Shown: positions 1 to 8,527 of the stretch, one piece after another | Position numbering within the stretch: the first letter of the stretch is position 1 | Layout: each line of letters starts with the position of its first letter | From: Clostridia bacterium | Lineage (GTDB): Bacteria > Bacillota > Clostridia > Christensenellales > CAG-138 | Assembly (NCBI GenBank): GCA_016292635.1 | Contig: JAEDIC010000010.1 | Coordinates: 1 to 64,000, forward strand | Reading direction: 5' to 3' | DNA length: 64,000 nucleotides | Made by a program: the position numbers and the translations under genes | Notes under the pieces: generated by a model | Databases searched by the model: none | What the model saw: only the letters and a program-made list of their open reading frames with translations | What the model was told of the DNA's origin: nothing

Positions 1-69
<69 letters not shown>

Positions 70-74
70 CTTAA

Positions 75-161
75 GCGGGAATGGCGGAATTGGCAGACGC
101 GCACGGTTCAGGTCCGTGTGCTGGTGACAGCATGCAGGTTCAAGTCCTGTTTCCCGCACCA
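75..161 (+). tRNA. tRNA-Leu (CAG)
   Basis: This is a complete class II tRNA with a 7-bp acceptor stem (GCGGGAA with TTCCCGC), an anticodon loop TTCAGGT giving anticodon CAG, a long variable arm, T arm GGTTCAAGTCC and encoded CCA. It lies directly behind tRNA-Tyr, so the two are probably co-transcribed and end at the hairpin that begins at the last tRNA base. Confidence 0.95.
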
Positions 162-195
162 AACAGAGCAAGTGAAAGCTTGCTCTGTTTTCGTT
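161..195 (+). terminator. Intrinsic terminator of the tRNA-Tyr/Leu unit
   Basis: A perfect 12-bp stem (AAACAGAGCAAG at 161-172 with CTTGCTCTGTTT at 179-190) with a 6-nt loop is followed by a short T-rich tail. It starts at the last base of tRNA-Leu. Confidence 0.85.
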
Positions 196-317
196 ATATA
201 ATAATGATCCCCCCCGCATAGCGGGGGGGATTTCAGTTTCGGGCATAGCCCTAATACAATTAGCGGCGCGCAAGTGCGTATAAAGTGCCTGCCAGCCTGC
301 GTTTGGTTTTCGTTATA
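187..317. repeat. 12-bp direct repeat pair near the tRNA end
   Basis: GTTTTCGTTATA occurs at 187-198 and again at 306-317, on either side of the C7/G7 hairpin. It could mark a duplication of a tRNA-terminator tail or a recombination footprint. No third copy was noticed at the far end of the AT-rich block near 15.3-15.5 kb. Confidence 0.4.
207..231. repeat. Perfect 11-bp inverted repeat (C7/G7 hairpin)
   Basis: ATCCCCCCCGC at 207-217 and its exact complement at 221-231 are separated by ATA. There is no long T-tract, so it is a terminator-like hairpin of uncertain role. It may be a backup terminator or debris at the tRNA/island junction. Confidence 0.7.
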
Positions 318-328
318 CAAAAAAGCCG

Positions 329-601
329 ATGAGAATAACCCTTGCGATTGATGAGTATATCCATATAGTAGAGCTGCGGCTGAAATCTGTTGACGATAAA
401 CCCGTCACCTATGAATACTGCGCCGATCACAATAACTATTGGGGCGAAATACTTTACATCCACGGCTCAGACGAGTACGAGGTTACCCGCTATATTTACG
501 CCGTCAGGAAAGGTAGGTTTTTCTTTGCCGCCGCAGGCGAGTGGGTTATGCAAAATACAGTAAGAAAGCACATACTTAAATATATGGTTATATCTTTATA
601 A
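329..601 (+). CDS. Hypothetical 90-aa protein (doubtful)
   Basis: This is an open frame of 90 codons rich in Tyr, Ile and acidic residues, with no family I recognise, no signal peptide and no membrane segment. The ATG has only a poor ribosome site (an A-rich stretch ending GCCG). It lies between the tRNA terminators and the c-di-GMP riboswitch, where no other gene is visible. The residue composition looks protein-like, so it may be a genuine small gene or the remnant of a longer one. It could equally be chance. Confidence 0.3.
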   Translation: MRITLAIDEYIHIVELRLKSVDDKPVTYEYCADHNNYWGEILYIHGSDEYEVTRYIYAVRKGRFFFAAAGEWVMQNTVRKHILKYMVISL

Positions 602-711
602 AATTAGCTTTTATACATAGAAATCAGTTGATAAGCATAGCATAGCGGAACGGTTTTTATAAACTACAATACTCGGATGCATTTTTAATTCTACAAAACA
701 CAATTAAATGC

Positions 712-740
712 TTGCAAAATAGAACAATTTATGATATTAG
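712..740 (+). promoter_or_regulatory. Candidate promoter of the c-di-GMP-controlled operon
   Basis: TTGCAA (712-717) and TATTAG (735-740) are separated by 17 bp. Transcription would start near 747, just ahead of the riboswitch aptamer. The -10 match is imperfect. The preceding 602-711 holds no other signal that I can see. Confidence 0.5.
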
Positions 741-754
741 TATACACACAAGTT

Positions 755-831
755 AATAATAGGCAAATCAATTGAAAGATTGAGACGCAAAGTTAGGTGT
801 CTAAACGATATATCCGCATGACAGACCGACT
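755..831 (+). promoter_or_regulatory. Cyclic di-GMP-I (GEMM-I) riboswitch aptamer
   Basis: The conserved GEMM-I core is visible in order: GGCAAA, a TCAAT/ATTGA stem capped by a GAAA-containing loop, the invariant GACGCAAAG, and then a second helix with CTAAAC at its top. That helix pairs GTTAGGTGTC (792-801) with GACAGACCGAC (820-830). This order and spacing match the family closely. It lies in the leader of the nine-gene operon starting at 913. Its 3' strand (ACCGAC) is shared with the left arm of the following terminator, so ligand-bound aptamer and terminator exclude each other. This predicts that high c-di-GMP turns the operon on. Confidence 0.85.
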
Positions 832-886
832 GCAAACAGCAACCGTTTTAGTTTTGTTTTAAGCATTGCTTTTGTAGTCGGTTTTT
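825..886 (+). terminator. Riboswitch expression platform: intrinsic terminator
   Basis: ACCGACTGCAAA (825-836) pairs over 12 positions, one of them G-U, with TTTGTAGTCGGT (871-882) and is followed by TTTTTGTTTTT. The left arm re-uses aptamer bases 825-830. The ribosome site of the first gene (GGAGGTGATA, 901-910) is downstream, so control is by transcription termination and not by hiding the ribosome site. Confidence 0.8.
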
Positions 887-912
887 GTTTTTAGTTTTTT
901 GGAGGTGATATT

Positions 913-1608
913 TTGAACAGGGTTTTAAGAGAAGAAAAAAAGTTTCTTATAGGTATTCACGAGTTTATAAGCAAAAGCCATCAGCTCCAAAAGGTGCTTA
1001 TTGAAGACAGTCATAACGGAACTCACGGGTATATGATACGTTCGCTGTATTTCGATACTCCCTATGACGATGATTTTTTTGAAAAGCAGGCGGGTACGGA
1101 GTTTAGGCGTAAGATTAGGCTTAGAGTATATGACCCTAATTCCGATTATGCAATGCTTGAAATGAAGCAAAAGCAGGGCGAAAGACAGCTTAAACGCTCG
1201 CTCAGGGTTTCAAGAGAGGACGCGGAAAGTATAATTAAATGCAATTATTCTCCATTGCTAAAATACAACGACCCTTTTGCCTCCGAGATATATGCCTTTA
1301 TGCAGTCAAGATGCTACCGACCGTGTACCGTGGTGCAGTATAATCGCAAGGCTTTTATTGCAAAGGAAAATAAAATCCGCATTACCTTTGACAACAAAAT
1401 TGTTGCCACCGAAAGCTGCTTTGACATTTTTTCGGATAGGCTTAATATGAGTCCCGTGCTCGACCCCTACGATGTTGTGTTAGAGGTTAAATATAACGGA
1501 TTTTTGCTTGGCTACATAAGAGAAATGATAAACAGTATCGACAAAAGCGAGCTTTCGGTAAGCAAATATATTTTAGCGCGGCAAAATGCATATCAAACTC
1601 ATATATAA
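913..1608 (+). CDS. VTC-domain (polyphosphate polymerase-like) protein
   Basis: This 231-aa cytosolic protein has the triphosphate-tunnel fold signature of the VTC family (the catalytic domain of the yeast polyphosphate polymerase Vtc4). The charged tunnel residues can be followed: EEKKF near the start, RSLYFD, RRKIRLRVY (R-x-R), LEMKQKQ (E-x-K), YNRKAF, RITFD, LEVKYNG (E-x-K) and SKY at the end. None is obviously lost. The start is TTG at 913, chosen because GGAGGTGATA sits 5-7 bases upstream. It is the first gene behind the c-di-GMP riboswitch and is followed after 12 bases by a DUF4956 gene, a common bacterial pairing together with CotH. Whether bacterial members make polyphosphate or act on a polymer is unknown. 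Confidence 0.85.
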   Translation: MNRVLREEKKFLIGIHEFISKSHQLQKVLIEDSHNGTHGYMIRSLYFDTPYDDDFFEKQAGTEFRRKIRLRVYDPNSDYAMLEMKQKQGERQLKRSLRVSREDAESIIKCNYSPLLKYNDPFASEIYAFMQSRCYRPCTVVQYNRKAFIAKENKIRITFDNKIVATESCFDIFSDRLNMSPVLDPYDVVLEVKYNGFLLGYIREMINSIDKSELSVSKYILARQNAYQTHI

Positions 1609-1620
1609 AGGAGAACAACT

Positions 1621-2298
1621 ATGAAGGATAAGCTTTTTAATCTCTTTGAATCTGCGGGTGAGCTCACCTTAAAGGTAATTTGCGCCAATATTATTATGGC
1701 GGCTCTGCTCGGATTTTTGATTTATATTTCCTATTATATTTCCCACAGAGGTACGATTTACAGCAAAAAATTTAATGCGTCGCTTGTGGTGCTTACCATA
1801 TTGACGGGAACGGTTATGACCGTTATCGGTAATAATATAGCGCTTTCGCTGGGAATGGTGGGCGCGCTTTCGATAGTGCGCTTCCGTACGGCGGTTAAGG
1901 ACAGCAGGGATACCGTATACATTTTCTGGACGGTTATAGTGGGTATTTGCTGCGGAGTGGGCGATTACGCGGTCGCGGCGATAGGCAGCAGCGTTACCTT
2001 TGTGGTTTTGCTTGTTTTGGGGCTTATTAAAAACGATAACCGTATGCTTCTTATTATTCGAGCCTCACGTAACCGTCAGGCGGTAATTCAGGCGCATATC
2101 TTTAAGCTGTTTAAGCGCAAAGCAATTCTAAGGGTCCGTAATACCACAGATGAAACGGTTGAATTTATATATGAAATAACTTCTAAGACCTTAAGCAAGG
2201 TTGAGAATGAAAATACGAATATCACCGATTCTATTTATGAGCTCGGCGGAGTGGAGTATGTAAATATAGTTATGCAGAACGATGAAGTTTCCAACTGA
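1621..2298 (+). CDS. DUF4956 family membrane protein
   Basis: This 225-aa protein has about four membrane segments in the first 140 residues (around 17-37, 50-75, 95-115 and 118-138). A short cytosolic C-terminal domain of mixed alpha/beta appearance follows. The conserved stretch GALSIVRFRTAVKDSRDT follows the second or third helix and is typical of the family. A clear GGAGA site precedes the ATG. The function is unknown. DUF4956 proteins are habitually encoded beside VTC-domain and CotH proteins, as here, which suggests a membrane partner of the VTC protein. Its 3' end overlaps the ORF of the next gene, consistent with translational coupling. Confidence 0.85.
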   Translation: MKDKLFNLFESAGELTLKVICANIIMAALLGFLIYISYYISHRGTIYSKKFNASLVVLTILTGTVMTVIGNNIALSLGMVGALSIVRFRTAVKDSRDTVYIFWTVIVGICCGVGDYAVAAIGSSVTFVVLLVLGLIKNDNRMLLIIRASRNRQAVIQAHIFKLFKRKAILRVRNTTDETVEFIYEITSKTLSKVENENTNITDSIYELGGVEYVNIVMQNDEVSN

Positions 2299-2299
2299 T

Positions 2300-3742
2300 A
2301 TGAAAAGAATCAAAAGCCTTATCTCGATGTTTATTGCGTTATTGCTATGCCTGCTTTCGGGCTGTGACGATAAGGAGCTATCCGCTCCGAACGGCGCTGT
2401 CGCGTGGGCGGACGGCTCGAATATTGTTTTGGAGTGGCAAGCTTCAAACGGCGCGGATTTTTACCGTATATACCGCAAGGAAAACGGTAATGAGGACTAT
2501 AAGTTTATATGCGACGAACGCTCAACAGAATACATCGATTCCACCGCCAAAGCAGATAAGAATTACAGCTACAAGGTTACCGCCGTAAGCGGAAACAGGG
2601 AAACGGAAGGCTGTATTACCGATGAAACGGTAATATTGTCAAAAAACGAGAACGCTGATACCGTGCTGTATATACCCTCAATTTCATCGGTTACAAAAAT
2701 GGACAAATATGAAACTGTCATAATATTCAGCACTGATAACAATGGCTGTGATTATGAAATACGGCGCAGTAAAACCGTCGGAGGTGAATATACGCTGATA
2801 GGCACGACCGACGAATCGGTTTATTATGACGATACCGCAAACGGTGAAGCGTATTATTATACCGTAACCGCAGTGCGGGGCGATAAACGCAGTAAAGCGT
2901 CGGTTCCGCAAAAGACAGGCAAAAACTCGCAAAAGGTTTTCCGCGTGCCTGTGCTTATGTATCACGAATTTGTTACACAATCGGATTTGGACGGCGGCGT
3001 TGCATTTGACGAATACGCTGTTTGGCAGGACGAATTTGAAAGCGATCTGCTTTGGCTAAAGGAAAACGGTTATACAACTGTTACAACAGTTCAATTGAAA
3101 AACTGTCTTGAGGGTAAGGAAACCATGCCCGAAAAGCCGATAATCCTTTCTATTGACGACGGCAAATACGGCGTGTATAAAAACGCGTATCCGTTGCTTA
3201 AAAAGTACGGCATGACCGCGACCTTATCGCTGATCGGCTATGAAATAGACAATGCAACAAAAAATCCTGACGCGCGGGTAAGCTCCGCCGCACCTTACTG
3301 TACATGGGGAGAAATTGCCGAAATGTCCGAGTCTGGCACCGTGGAAATGATAAGTCACACCCAGTCGCTTCATATATATTCTCACGGTAACCGCTGCGGG
3401 GCAAACTGCGCGGATGGCGAGAGCCTAGAAAGCTTTTTGCCGACAGCGCAGGCGGATTTCATTAAATTCAATCAAAACCTTAAAAAAGCCACGGGGCTTC
3501 AAACGGAAACTTTGGCGTATCCCTATTCAAAGCGTTCTGTCACCGCGGATCGTGCCTGGCTTATAAGCGGGTATAGAATACTTTTGGGCGGCGACGGCGA
3601 CGAAGAGCGAAAAACCTATATGAACTATTATGTTCCTGCGGCAGGCATTAATTCCATATCCGCCGTAACCCGCAGAATACCGCGCATGACAGGCAAGCCT
3701 GTTAAGGATTATATCAGCGAAGCTGTAAATCACGACGCTTAA
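2300..3742 (+). CDS. Lipoprotein polysaccharide deacetylase with two FN3-like domains
   Basis: The N-terminus has a lipoprotein signal (basic start, hydrophobic stretch, LLSGC lipobox), so the protein is probably anchored outside the membrane. Two fibronectin-III-like repeats follow (about residues 30-105 and 120-205), then a NodB-type carbohydrate esterase 4 domain from about 215. The metal motifs are SIDDG, SHTQSLH and AYPYS, so the Asp and His ligands are present although slightly non-standard. The ATG at 2300 gives the best signal peptide. An in-frame ATG at 2282 would add six residues and overlap DUF4956. It probably removes acetyl groups from an amino-sugar polymer made by the GT2 enzyme of this operon, but the substrate is not shown by sequence. 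Confidence 0.85.
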   Translation: MKRIKSLISMFIALLLCLLSGCDDKELSAPNGAVAWADGSNIVLEWQASNGADFYRIYRKENGNEDYKFICDERSTEYIDSTAKADKNYSYKVTAVSGNRETEGCITDETVILSKNENADTVLYIPSISSVTKMDKYETVIIFSTDNNGCDYEIRRSKTVGGEYTLIGTTDESVYYDDTANGEAYYYTVTAVRGDKRSKASVPQKTGKNSQKVFRVPVLMYHEFVTQSDLDGGVAFDEYAVWQDEFESDLLWLKENGYTTVTTVQLKNCLEGKETMPEKPIILSIDDGKYGVYKNAYPLLKKYGMTATLSLIGYEIDNATKNPDARVSSAAPYCTWGEIAEMSESGTVEMISHTQSLHIYSHGNRCGANCADGESLESFLPTAQADFIKFNQNLKKATGLQTETLAYPYSKRSVTADRAWLISGYRILLGGDGDEERKTYMNYYVPAAGINSISAVTRRIPRMTGKPVKDYISEAVNHDA

Positions 3743-3768
3743 TTTATTACAAAAAACGAGGAGTAATT

Positions 3769-5241
3769 ATGAAATATAAAATAGCCGGTATTATTGCCTG
3801 TATTGCCATATTGCTTGTTTCATTTTGCGCTCCTTGGATTACGGAGGAGGAAAAAACAAGATACCATCAGCATATTGAAGCAGAGGATAAAACAATCTGT
3901 AATCACGGTGAAGATGTTTTTTGCACGCGTCTGCCTCTTGTTATGATAGACACTTTCGGCAAAAAAATTCCAGGTAAAGCTGTCAAAAACGCGAATGGCG
4001 AAACCGTATACACGGTCTCTTCTGACGGTTTGGACGAAATTACCGCACAGATTAAAATTGCCGATAATCCTACCGAAAACAATCATTTGGATTCTGTCCC
4101 TGCGGTTTCCTCCGATATTCGCATACACGTTAGGGGCAATTCCTCGCGTGCGTTTGACAAACCGGGTTATGCGATAAAGCTTATAACGGCGGACGGCGGG
4201 AACAATCCGCAGTCGGTAATGGGAATGGACGCCCATCACGAGTGGGTGCTCCACGGGCCTTTTATTGACAAAACCCTGATACGCAATTATATGTGGTACA
4301 ATATCGCGGGGGAAATTATGGATTACGCGCCCAACGTAAGATTCTGCGAGGTTATACTCAACGGTGAATACCAGGGTGTTTATGTGATGGCCGAAAACAT
4401 TACCGCAGGCGAGGACGGCGCAAGGCTTGACCTTTCGATAGATAAAAAGGACAATACTTTTTCGGGCTATCTTTTAAGACTTGACCGGGGCAGTGACGCT
4501 GATATAAAAAATATCAGCACCTTTTCCTCTTATTCCCTTAGAACAAGGCAAATTATTAACATTGAATATCCGGGTGTTTCAAATCTTACGCCCTCCCTTG
4601 CGGAATCGATCAGGCAGGATTTCTCAAAATTTGAAAAGGCGCTGTATTCCTATGATTTTGACAACGACGGCTACGGATACAAAACATATGTCGACGCTGA
4701 GTCTTTTGCAGATTATTTTATTATAAATGAATTTACCTGCAATTATGACGCAGGCTGGCTTTCAACCTACATATATAAGGACATTGATGGAAAATACCGT
4801 ATGTGTATCTGGGATTTCAATTCCGCCTGCGACAATTATCAGGAATCTATGATACTGACCAATCATTTTGAAATGCAGAACTGCCTGTGGTATTTTATGC
4901 TTATAAAGGATGAGGACTTCACAGACCTGATCATTAAGCGTTACCGCGAGCTTCGCAAAACCTATTTAAGCGAGGAATATTTATACGGTTATATAGACGG
5001 CTGTATAGAATATTTGGGCGACGCCGTGGAGCGCAATTTCGGCAAGTGGGGCTATACCTTTTCTCCCGAGCACGACTCGCTTGTACCTGCCGAGCGAAAC
5101 CCTCACTCATACAGCGAGGCGGTAGAGCAAATGAGGGAGTTTATTAAAGCGAGGGGCGAGTGGATGGACGAGAACATAGAAACCTTAAAACAGTATTCCG
5201 AAAAATCCAAGATAAAGAAATTTGACGAAGCGGCGAACTAA
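3769..5241 (+). CDS. CotH kinase family protein
   Basis: This 490-aa exported protein has an N-terminal hydrophobic segment (residues 5-22) that acts as signal or anchor. The CotH atypical kinase domain spans about 55-400. Landmarks are RGNSSRAFDKPGYAIKL (substrate/nucleotide loop region), HEWVLHGPFIDKTLIRN, VYVMAENI, and the metal-binding CIWDFNSACDNY. CotH of Bacillus spore coats phosphorylates coat proteins. Clostridial relatives are often encoded with VTC and DUF4956 genes in polymer loci. Here it sits between a deacetylase and a glycoside hydrolase in the same operon, so its target may be a secreted protein of the system or the polymer itself. The start has a GAGGAG site 7 bases upstream. 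Confidence 0.9.
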   Translation: MKYKIAGIIACIAILLVSFCAPWITEEEKTRYHQHIEAEDKTICNHGEDVFCTRLPLVMIDTFGKKIPGKAVKNANGETVYTVSSDGLDEITAQIKIADNPTENNHLDSVPAVSSDIRIHVRGNSSRAFDKPGYAIKLITADGGNNPQSVMGMDAHHEWVLHGPFIDKTLIRNYMWYNIAGEIMDYAPNVRFCEVILNGEYQGVYVMAENITAGEDGARLDLSIDKKDNTFSGYLLRLDRGSDADIKNISTFSSYSLRTRQIINIEYPGVSNLTPSLAESIRQDFSKFEKALYSYDFDNDGYGYKTYVDAESFADYFIINEFTCNYDAGWLSTYIYKDIDGKYRMCIWDFNSACDNYQESMILTNHFEMQNCLWYFMLIKDEDFTDLIIKRYRELRKTYLSEEYLYGYIDGCIEYLGDAVERNFGKWGYTFSPEHDSLVPAERNPHSYSEAVEQMREFIKARGEWMDENIETLKQYSEKSKIKKFDEAAN

Positions 5242-5252
5242 GGATGTAGGCA

Positions 5253-7433
5253 ATGAAGAAATTTATTATTACGGTTTGTATAATCGTTGTATTGTGTATA
5301 GCGGCAGACAGTGCTTATTACCGTTTAGGCTTTTATATCGATTTATCGCCTGACGAACCTGTCACAACCTTTGTAAAAACAGACAGCGACAACATCTACC
5401 TCGACAGCGGCTCAGGGTTTAAAAGGTTTGAAATCAAGGGCGTAAATATGGGCTCGGGCGAACCGGGCGAGTGGTCGACGGATTTTGCAATTGATAAGGA
5501 AACCTATCTGCGCTGGTTTAAACAGATACAGGAAATGGGCGCAAATACCATACGTATTTATACGGTGCAGAACGACACCTTTTACAATGCGTTTTACGAA
5601 TACAATAAGGATAACGGTAATCCCCTGTGGCTTATACACGGCGTTTGGGTCAACGACTACATACAGAACTCTCACCGCGACGCGTACGACAAGGACTTTT
5701 ACGATACCTTTCTTGAGGACTGCAAAACGGTAGTCGATGTTTTGCATGGCAACAAAAAGATTTCACTTGGAAGAATGGCGTCCGCAGGCTCGGGAACATA
5801 CAATAAGGATGTTTCGAGGTGGGTAATAGGGTACATTTTAGGTGTGGAATGGGAAGATGTTACCGTAGTTTATACCGATGAAAAATACGAAAAGAACGAT
5901 AAATACAACGGCTATAAGGGGAAATATATGTATACTTCAGAGGACGCTACACCCTTTGAAGGGATGCTGGCGCGCGTTGGTGATAAGGTTATTGAATACG
6001 AATCCGAAAGGTATAAGCAGCAGCGCCTTATCGCTTTTTCAAACTGGCCTACAACCGACCCTTTCGACTACCCCGAAAAAATAGCAAGCTATTTTATGAA
6101 GTGCGCTAAGGTGGATGTTGAGCATATCAAAACAACTGAAAAATTTTTATCGGGGCAGTTCGCATCCTATCACGTTTATCCTTACTATCCCGATTATCTG
6201 AATTATACCGATGATTTAAGCGGCTTCGGAATAACCGATTTGTCGCCGTTTATAACCGAAAACGGTGAGCTTAATACATATAAGGCGTATCTTTCGCTTT
6301 TAACAGATCATCACACTATGCCGGTGGTTATTTCGGAATTCGGCGTATCAACCGGAAGAGGTATGGCGCAAAAGGACTATAACACGGGAAGAAATCAGGG
6401 CAATATGTCGGAAAGTGAGCAGGGTCAGGCGCTTATAGACTGCTATAATGATATAAAAAGCGTAGGATGCGCGGGCTGCTGTGTGTTTTCCTGGCAGGAC
6501 GAATGGTTTAAGAGAACCTGGAATACAATGTACGCCGTCAATTTAAAACGCACTCCCTATTGGTCGGATTATCAGACCAACGAGCAGTATTTCGGTCTGC
6601 TTTCCTTTGACCCCGGCACAGAAAAATCCGTCTGCTATGTGGACGGGGACGTTTCGGAATGGACAAAGGAGAACGTGGTTTACGATAACGGGGAAAACAG
6701 TATATCACTAAGATACGATGAAAAGTTTATTTACTTTATGGTTTATAAAAAGGATTTGAATTTTGAAAACGAAACCCTTTATATCCCTATTGATACAACC
6801 CAGAAAAGCGGCAGCAGCTACTGTGAAAACTATAATCTGCTTTTTGATAAGGCAGTGGATTTTATCATTGTTTTAAACGGAAGAGATAACAGCCGTGTTC
6901 AGGTTCAAGAAAGGTACGAGGCTCTGCGCTCAACCTATTCGCAAAACGTTTACGGCTTTGATACCTATGTTAAGGAAAATATACCCGATATTGATTCGCC
7001 GAAATTCGTTAATATAGATATGATACTGCAAACGGCGACACCGCTCCTTTACAACGATAATAACGCAACCGCCGAGGTCTTTGAAACGGGCAAGCTCACC
7101 TACGGAAACGCAAATCCCGAAAGCAAGGATTTCAATTCTCTTGCCGATTTTATTTGTAACGGAGATTATATTGAAATAAAGCTTCCCTGGCAGCTGCTTA
7201 ATTTTTCCGATCCGTCGCGGATGAGCATACACGACGATTATTATGACGGAAATTACGGAATAGAGTATATAACGATAAATGAGATGTGTGTGTGCTTGTC
7301 CTGCGGTGAAGAAAAGGGCAGAATAAGTCTTTACAGCTTTCCTCTAAAGGGCTGGGGCAATAAGGTGACCTACCATGAAAGGCTTAAGGCCTCTTATTAT
7401 TGCTTGCAAGGTATATGGGGTGATACAAAATGA
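5253..7433 (+). CDS. Membrane-anchored glycoside hydrolase-like protein (clan GH-A fold)
   Basis: This 726-aa protein has one N-terminal membrane helix (residues 3-20) and an extracytoplasmic catalytic domain. GVNMGSGEPG followed by EMGANTIRIYT is the typical beginning of a GH2/GH5-like TIM barrel. Candidate acid and nucleophile are Glu in GVEWED (about 190) and Glu in VVISEFGVS (about 365). The region after about 470 (CYVDGDVSEW onward) resembles a beta-sandwich carbohydrate-binding domain. Secreted hydrolases of this kind often trim or release the polymer made by a partner synthase. I cannot assign a GH family with certainty. Codon use matches the rest of the operon. A second copy is absent from the window. 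Confidence 0.75.
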   Translation: MKKFIITVCIIVVLCIAADSAYYRLGFYIDLSPDEPVTTFVKTDSDNIYLDSGSGFKRFEIKGVNMGSGEPGEWSTDFAIDKETYLRWFKQIQEMGANTIRIYTVQNDTFYNAFYEYNKDNGNPLWLIHGVWVNDYIQNSHRDAYDKDFYDTFLEDCKTVVDVLHGNKKISLGRMASAGSGTYNKDVSRWVIGYILGVEWEDVTVVYTDEKYEKNDKYNGYKGKYMYTSEDATPFEGMLARVGDKVIEYESERYKQQRLIAFSNWPTTDPFDYPEKIASYFMKCAKVDVEHIKTTEKFLSGQFASYHVYPYYPDYLNYTDDLSGFGITDLSPFITENGELNTYKAYLSLLTDHHTMPVVISEFGVSTGRGMAQKDYNTGRNQGNMSESEQGQALIDCYNDIKSVGCAGCCVFSWQDEWFKRTWNTMYAVNLKRTPYWSDYQTNEQYFGLLSFDPGTEKSVCYVDGDVSEWTKENVVYDNGENSISLRYDEKFIYFMVYKKDLNFENETLYIPIDTTQKSGSSYCENYNLLFDKAVDFIIVLNGRDNSRVQVQERYEALRSTYSQNVYGFDTYVKENIPDIDSPKFVNIDMILQTATPLLYNDNNATAEVFETGKLTYGNANPESKDFNSLADFICNGDYIEIKLPWQLLNFSDPSRMSIHDDYYDGNYGIEYITINEMCVCLSCGEEKGRISLYSFPLKGWGNKVTYHERLKASYYCLQGIWGDTK

Positions 7434-8527
7434 AGGTGGAAATACTAATATACGCTTATCTTGCCGTCTGTGCGTCTATGATTGCTTTTAATATCGCCTG
7501 CTTTTTTGTATTTCGCCGTAAGGATAAGAAAATAGACACCTGCAAAACTGATTTTACCGATGAGATAAAGCGTTGTATTGAGAGTAATGAGGTTGACGAA
7601 CAGCACCGAAAATACCTTTTTAAAAAGCTTCGCCGTATTAACAATCTTATGGCTTTTGACAAAACCCTTGAGGAGCTTTATCCCGAAAATCCCGAAAAAA
7701 TACGGCGATATATCGAGGGGCTTTCGCCTGTGTTTGTTTATTTAAGCCTTGAGTATCTTAAAAAGAACAAGCTTCAGGCAGCTTATTTTCCCTACATAAT
7801 TAAAAAATACAGAATTTGCAGCGGGCAGAATATAAGCATTATAACCGATGCAATGCTTATGCTGGTTCGCGACCCGTCCCTTTATTGCAGGGAAAACGCT
7901 ATGCAGGCGCTTAATGTTATAGGCGACGCGGCGAGCGTAATTAAGGCGCTACGCATTATAGACGAATACGGATACTATCATCACTCCAAGCTTATTTCTG
8001 ACGGACTTTTGGAGTTTTCGGGGGATAAGGAAAGGCTGTCTGATATGCTGTGGCGAGAATTTCCGAATTTTTCCGAAAAAATGCAGGTCACGGTTTTGGA
8101 TTACTTCCGATTCTCCTCAGGTGATCACAGCGAGCAGATTCTACGTCTTTTAACATCTGAAAACCGCACCGACGAGATCGCGTACAGCTGTATACGGTAT
8201 TTAGGTAAATACCATTACGAACCTGCTTATCCGTATCTTCTGGATTTTGCCGAAGCCTCAGACGAAATTCATTGGGAATATGCGGCGATTACCGCGACGG
8301 CTCTTGCCTGCTATCCGTGCAAAAAAACCGAGGAGGCGCTTAAAGCTCTGTTGCATAGCAAAAACTGGTATGTGCGGTATAATGCGTCTCAAAGCTTAGA
8401 CTGCTTGGGATTTGATTATACCGACCTCATTGATATTTTTGAGGGCGATGATCGATACGCGGGGGAAATTATGCGCTACCGCCTGGATCAAAAGAAAATG
8501 AAGGAAAAGGAGACCTCCGCAGTATGA
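7430..8527 (+). CDS. HEAT-repeat membrane protein
   Basis: This 365-aa protein has an N-terminal membrane helix (residues 4-27) followed by a cytosolic alpha-helical repeat region from about 60 to 350 with HEAT/armadillo-like spacing, for example LYCRENAMQALNVIGDAAS and NWYVRYNASQSLDCLG. The ATG overlaps the stop of the hydrolase gene, and the gene's own stop overlaps the ATG of the GT2 gene, so the three are translationally coupled. HEAT proteins next to processive GT2 synthases probably act as scaffolds for the synthase. No catalytic motif is visible. Confidence 0.75.
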   Translation: MKVEILIYAYLAVCASMIAFNIACFFVFRRKDKKIDTCKTDFTDEIKRCIESNEVDEQHRKYLFKKLRRINNLMAFDKTLEELYPENPEKIRRYIEGLSPVFVYLSLEYLKKNKLQAAYFPYIIKKYRICSGQNISIITDAMLMLVRDPSLYCRENAMQALNVIGDAASVIKALRIIDEYGYYHHSKLISDGLLEFSGDKERLSDMLWREFPNFSEKMQVTVLDYFRFSSGDHSEQILRLLTSENRTDEIAYSCIRYLGKYHYEPAYPYLLDFAEASDEIHWEYAAITATALACYPCKKTEEALKALLHSKNWYVRYNASQSLDCLGFDYTDLIDIFEGDDRYAGEIMRYRLDQKKMKEKETSAV

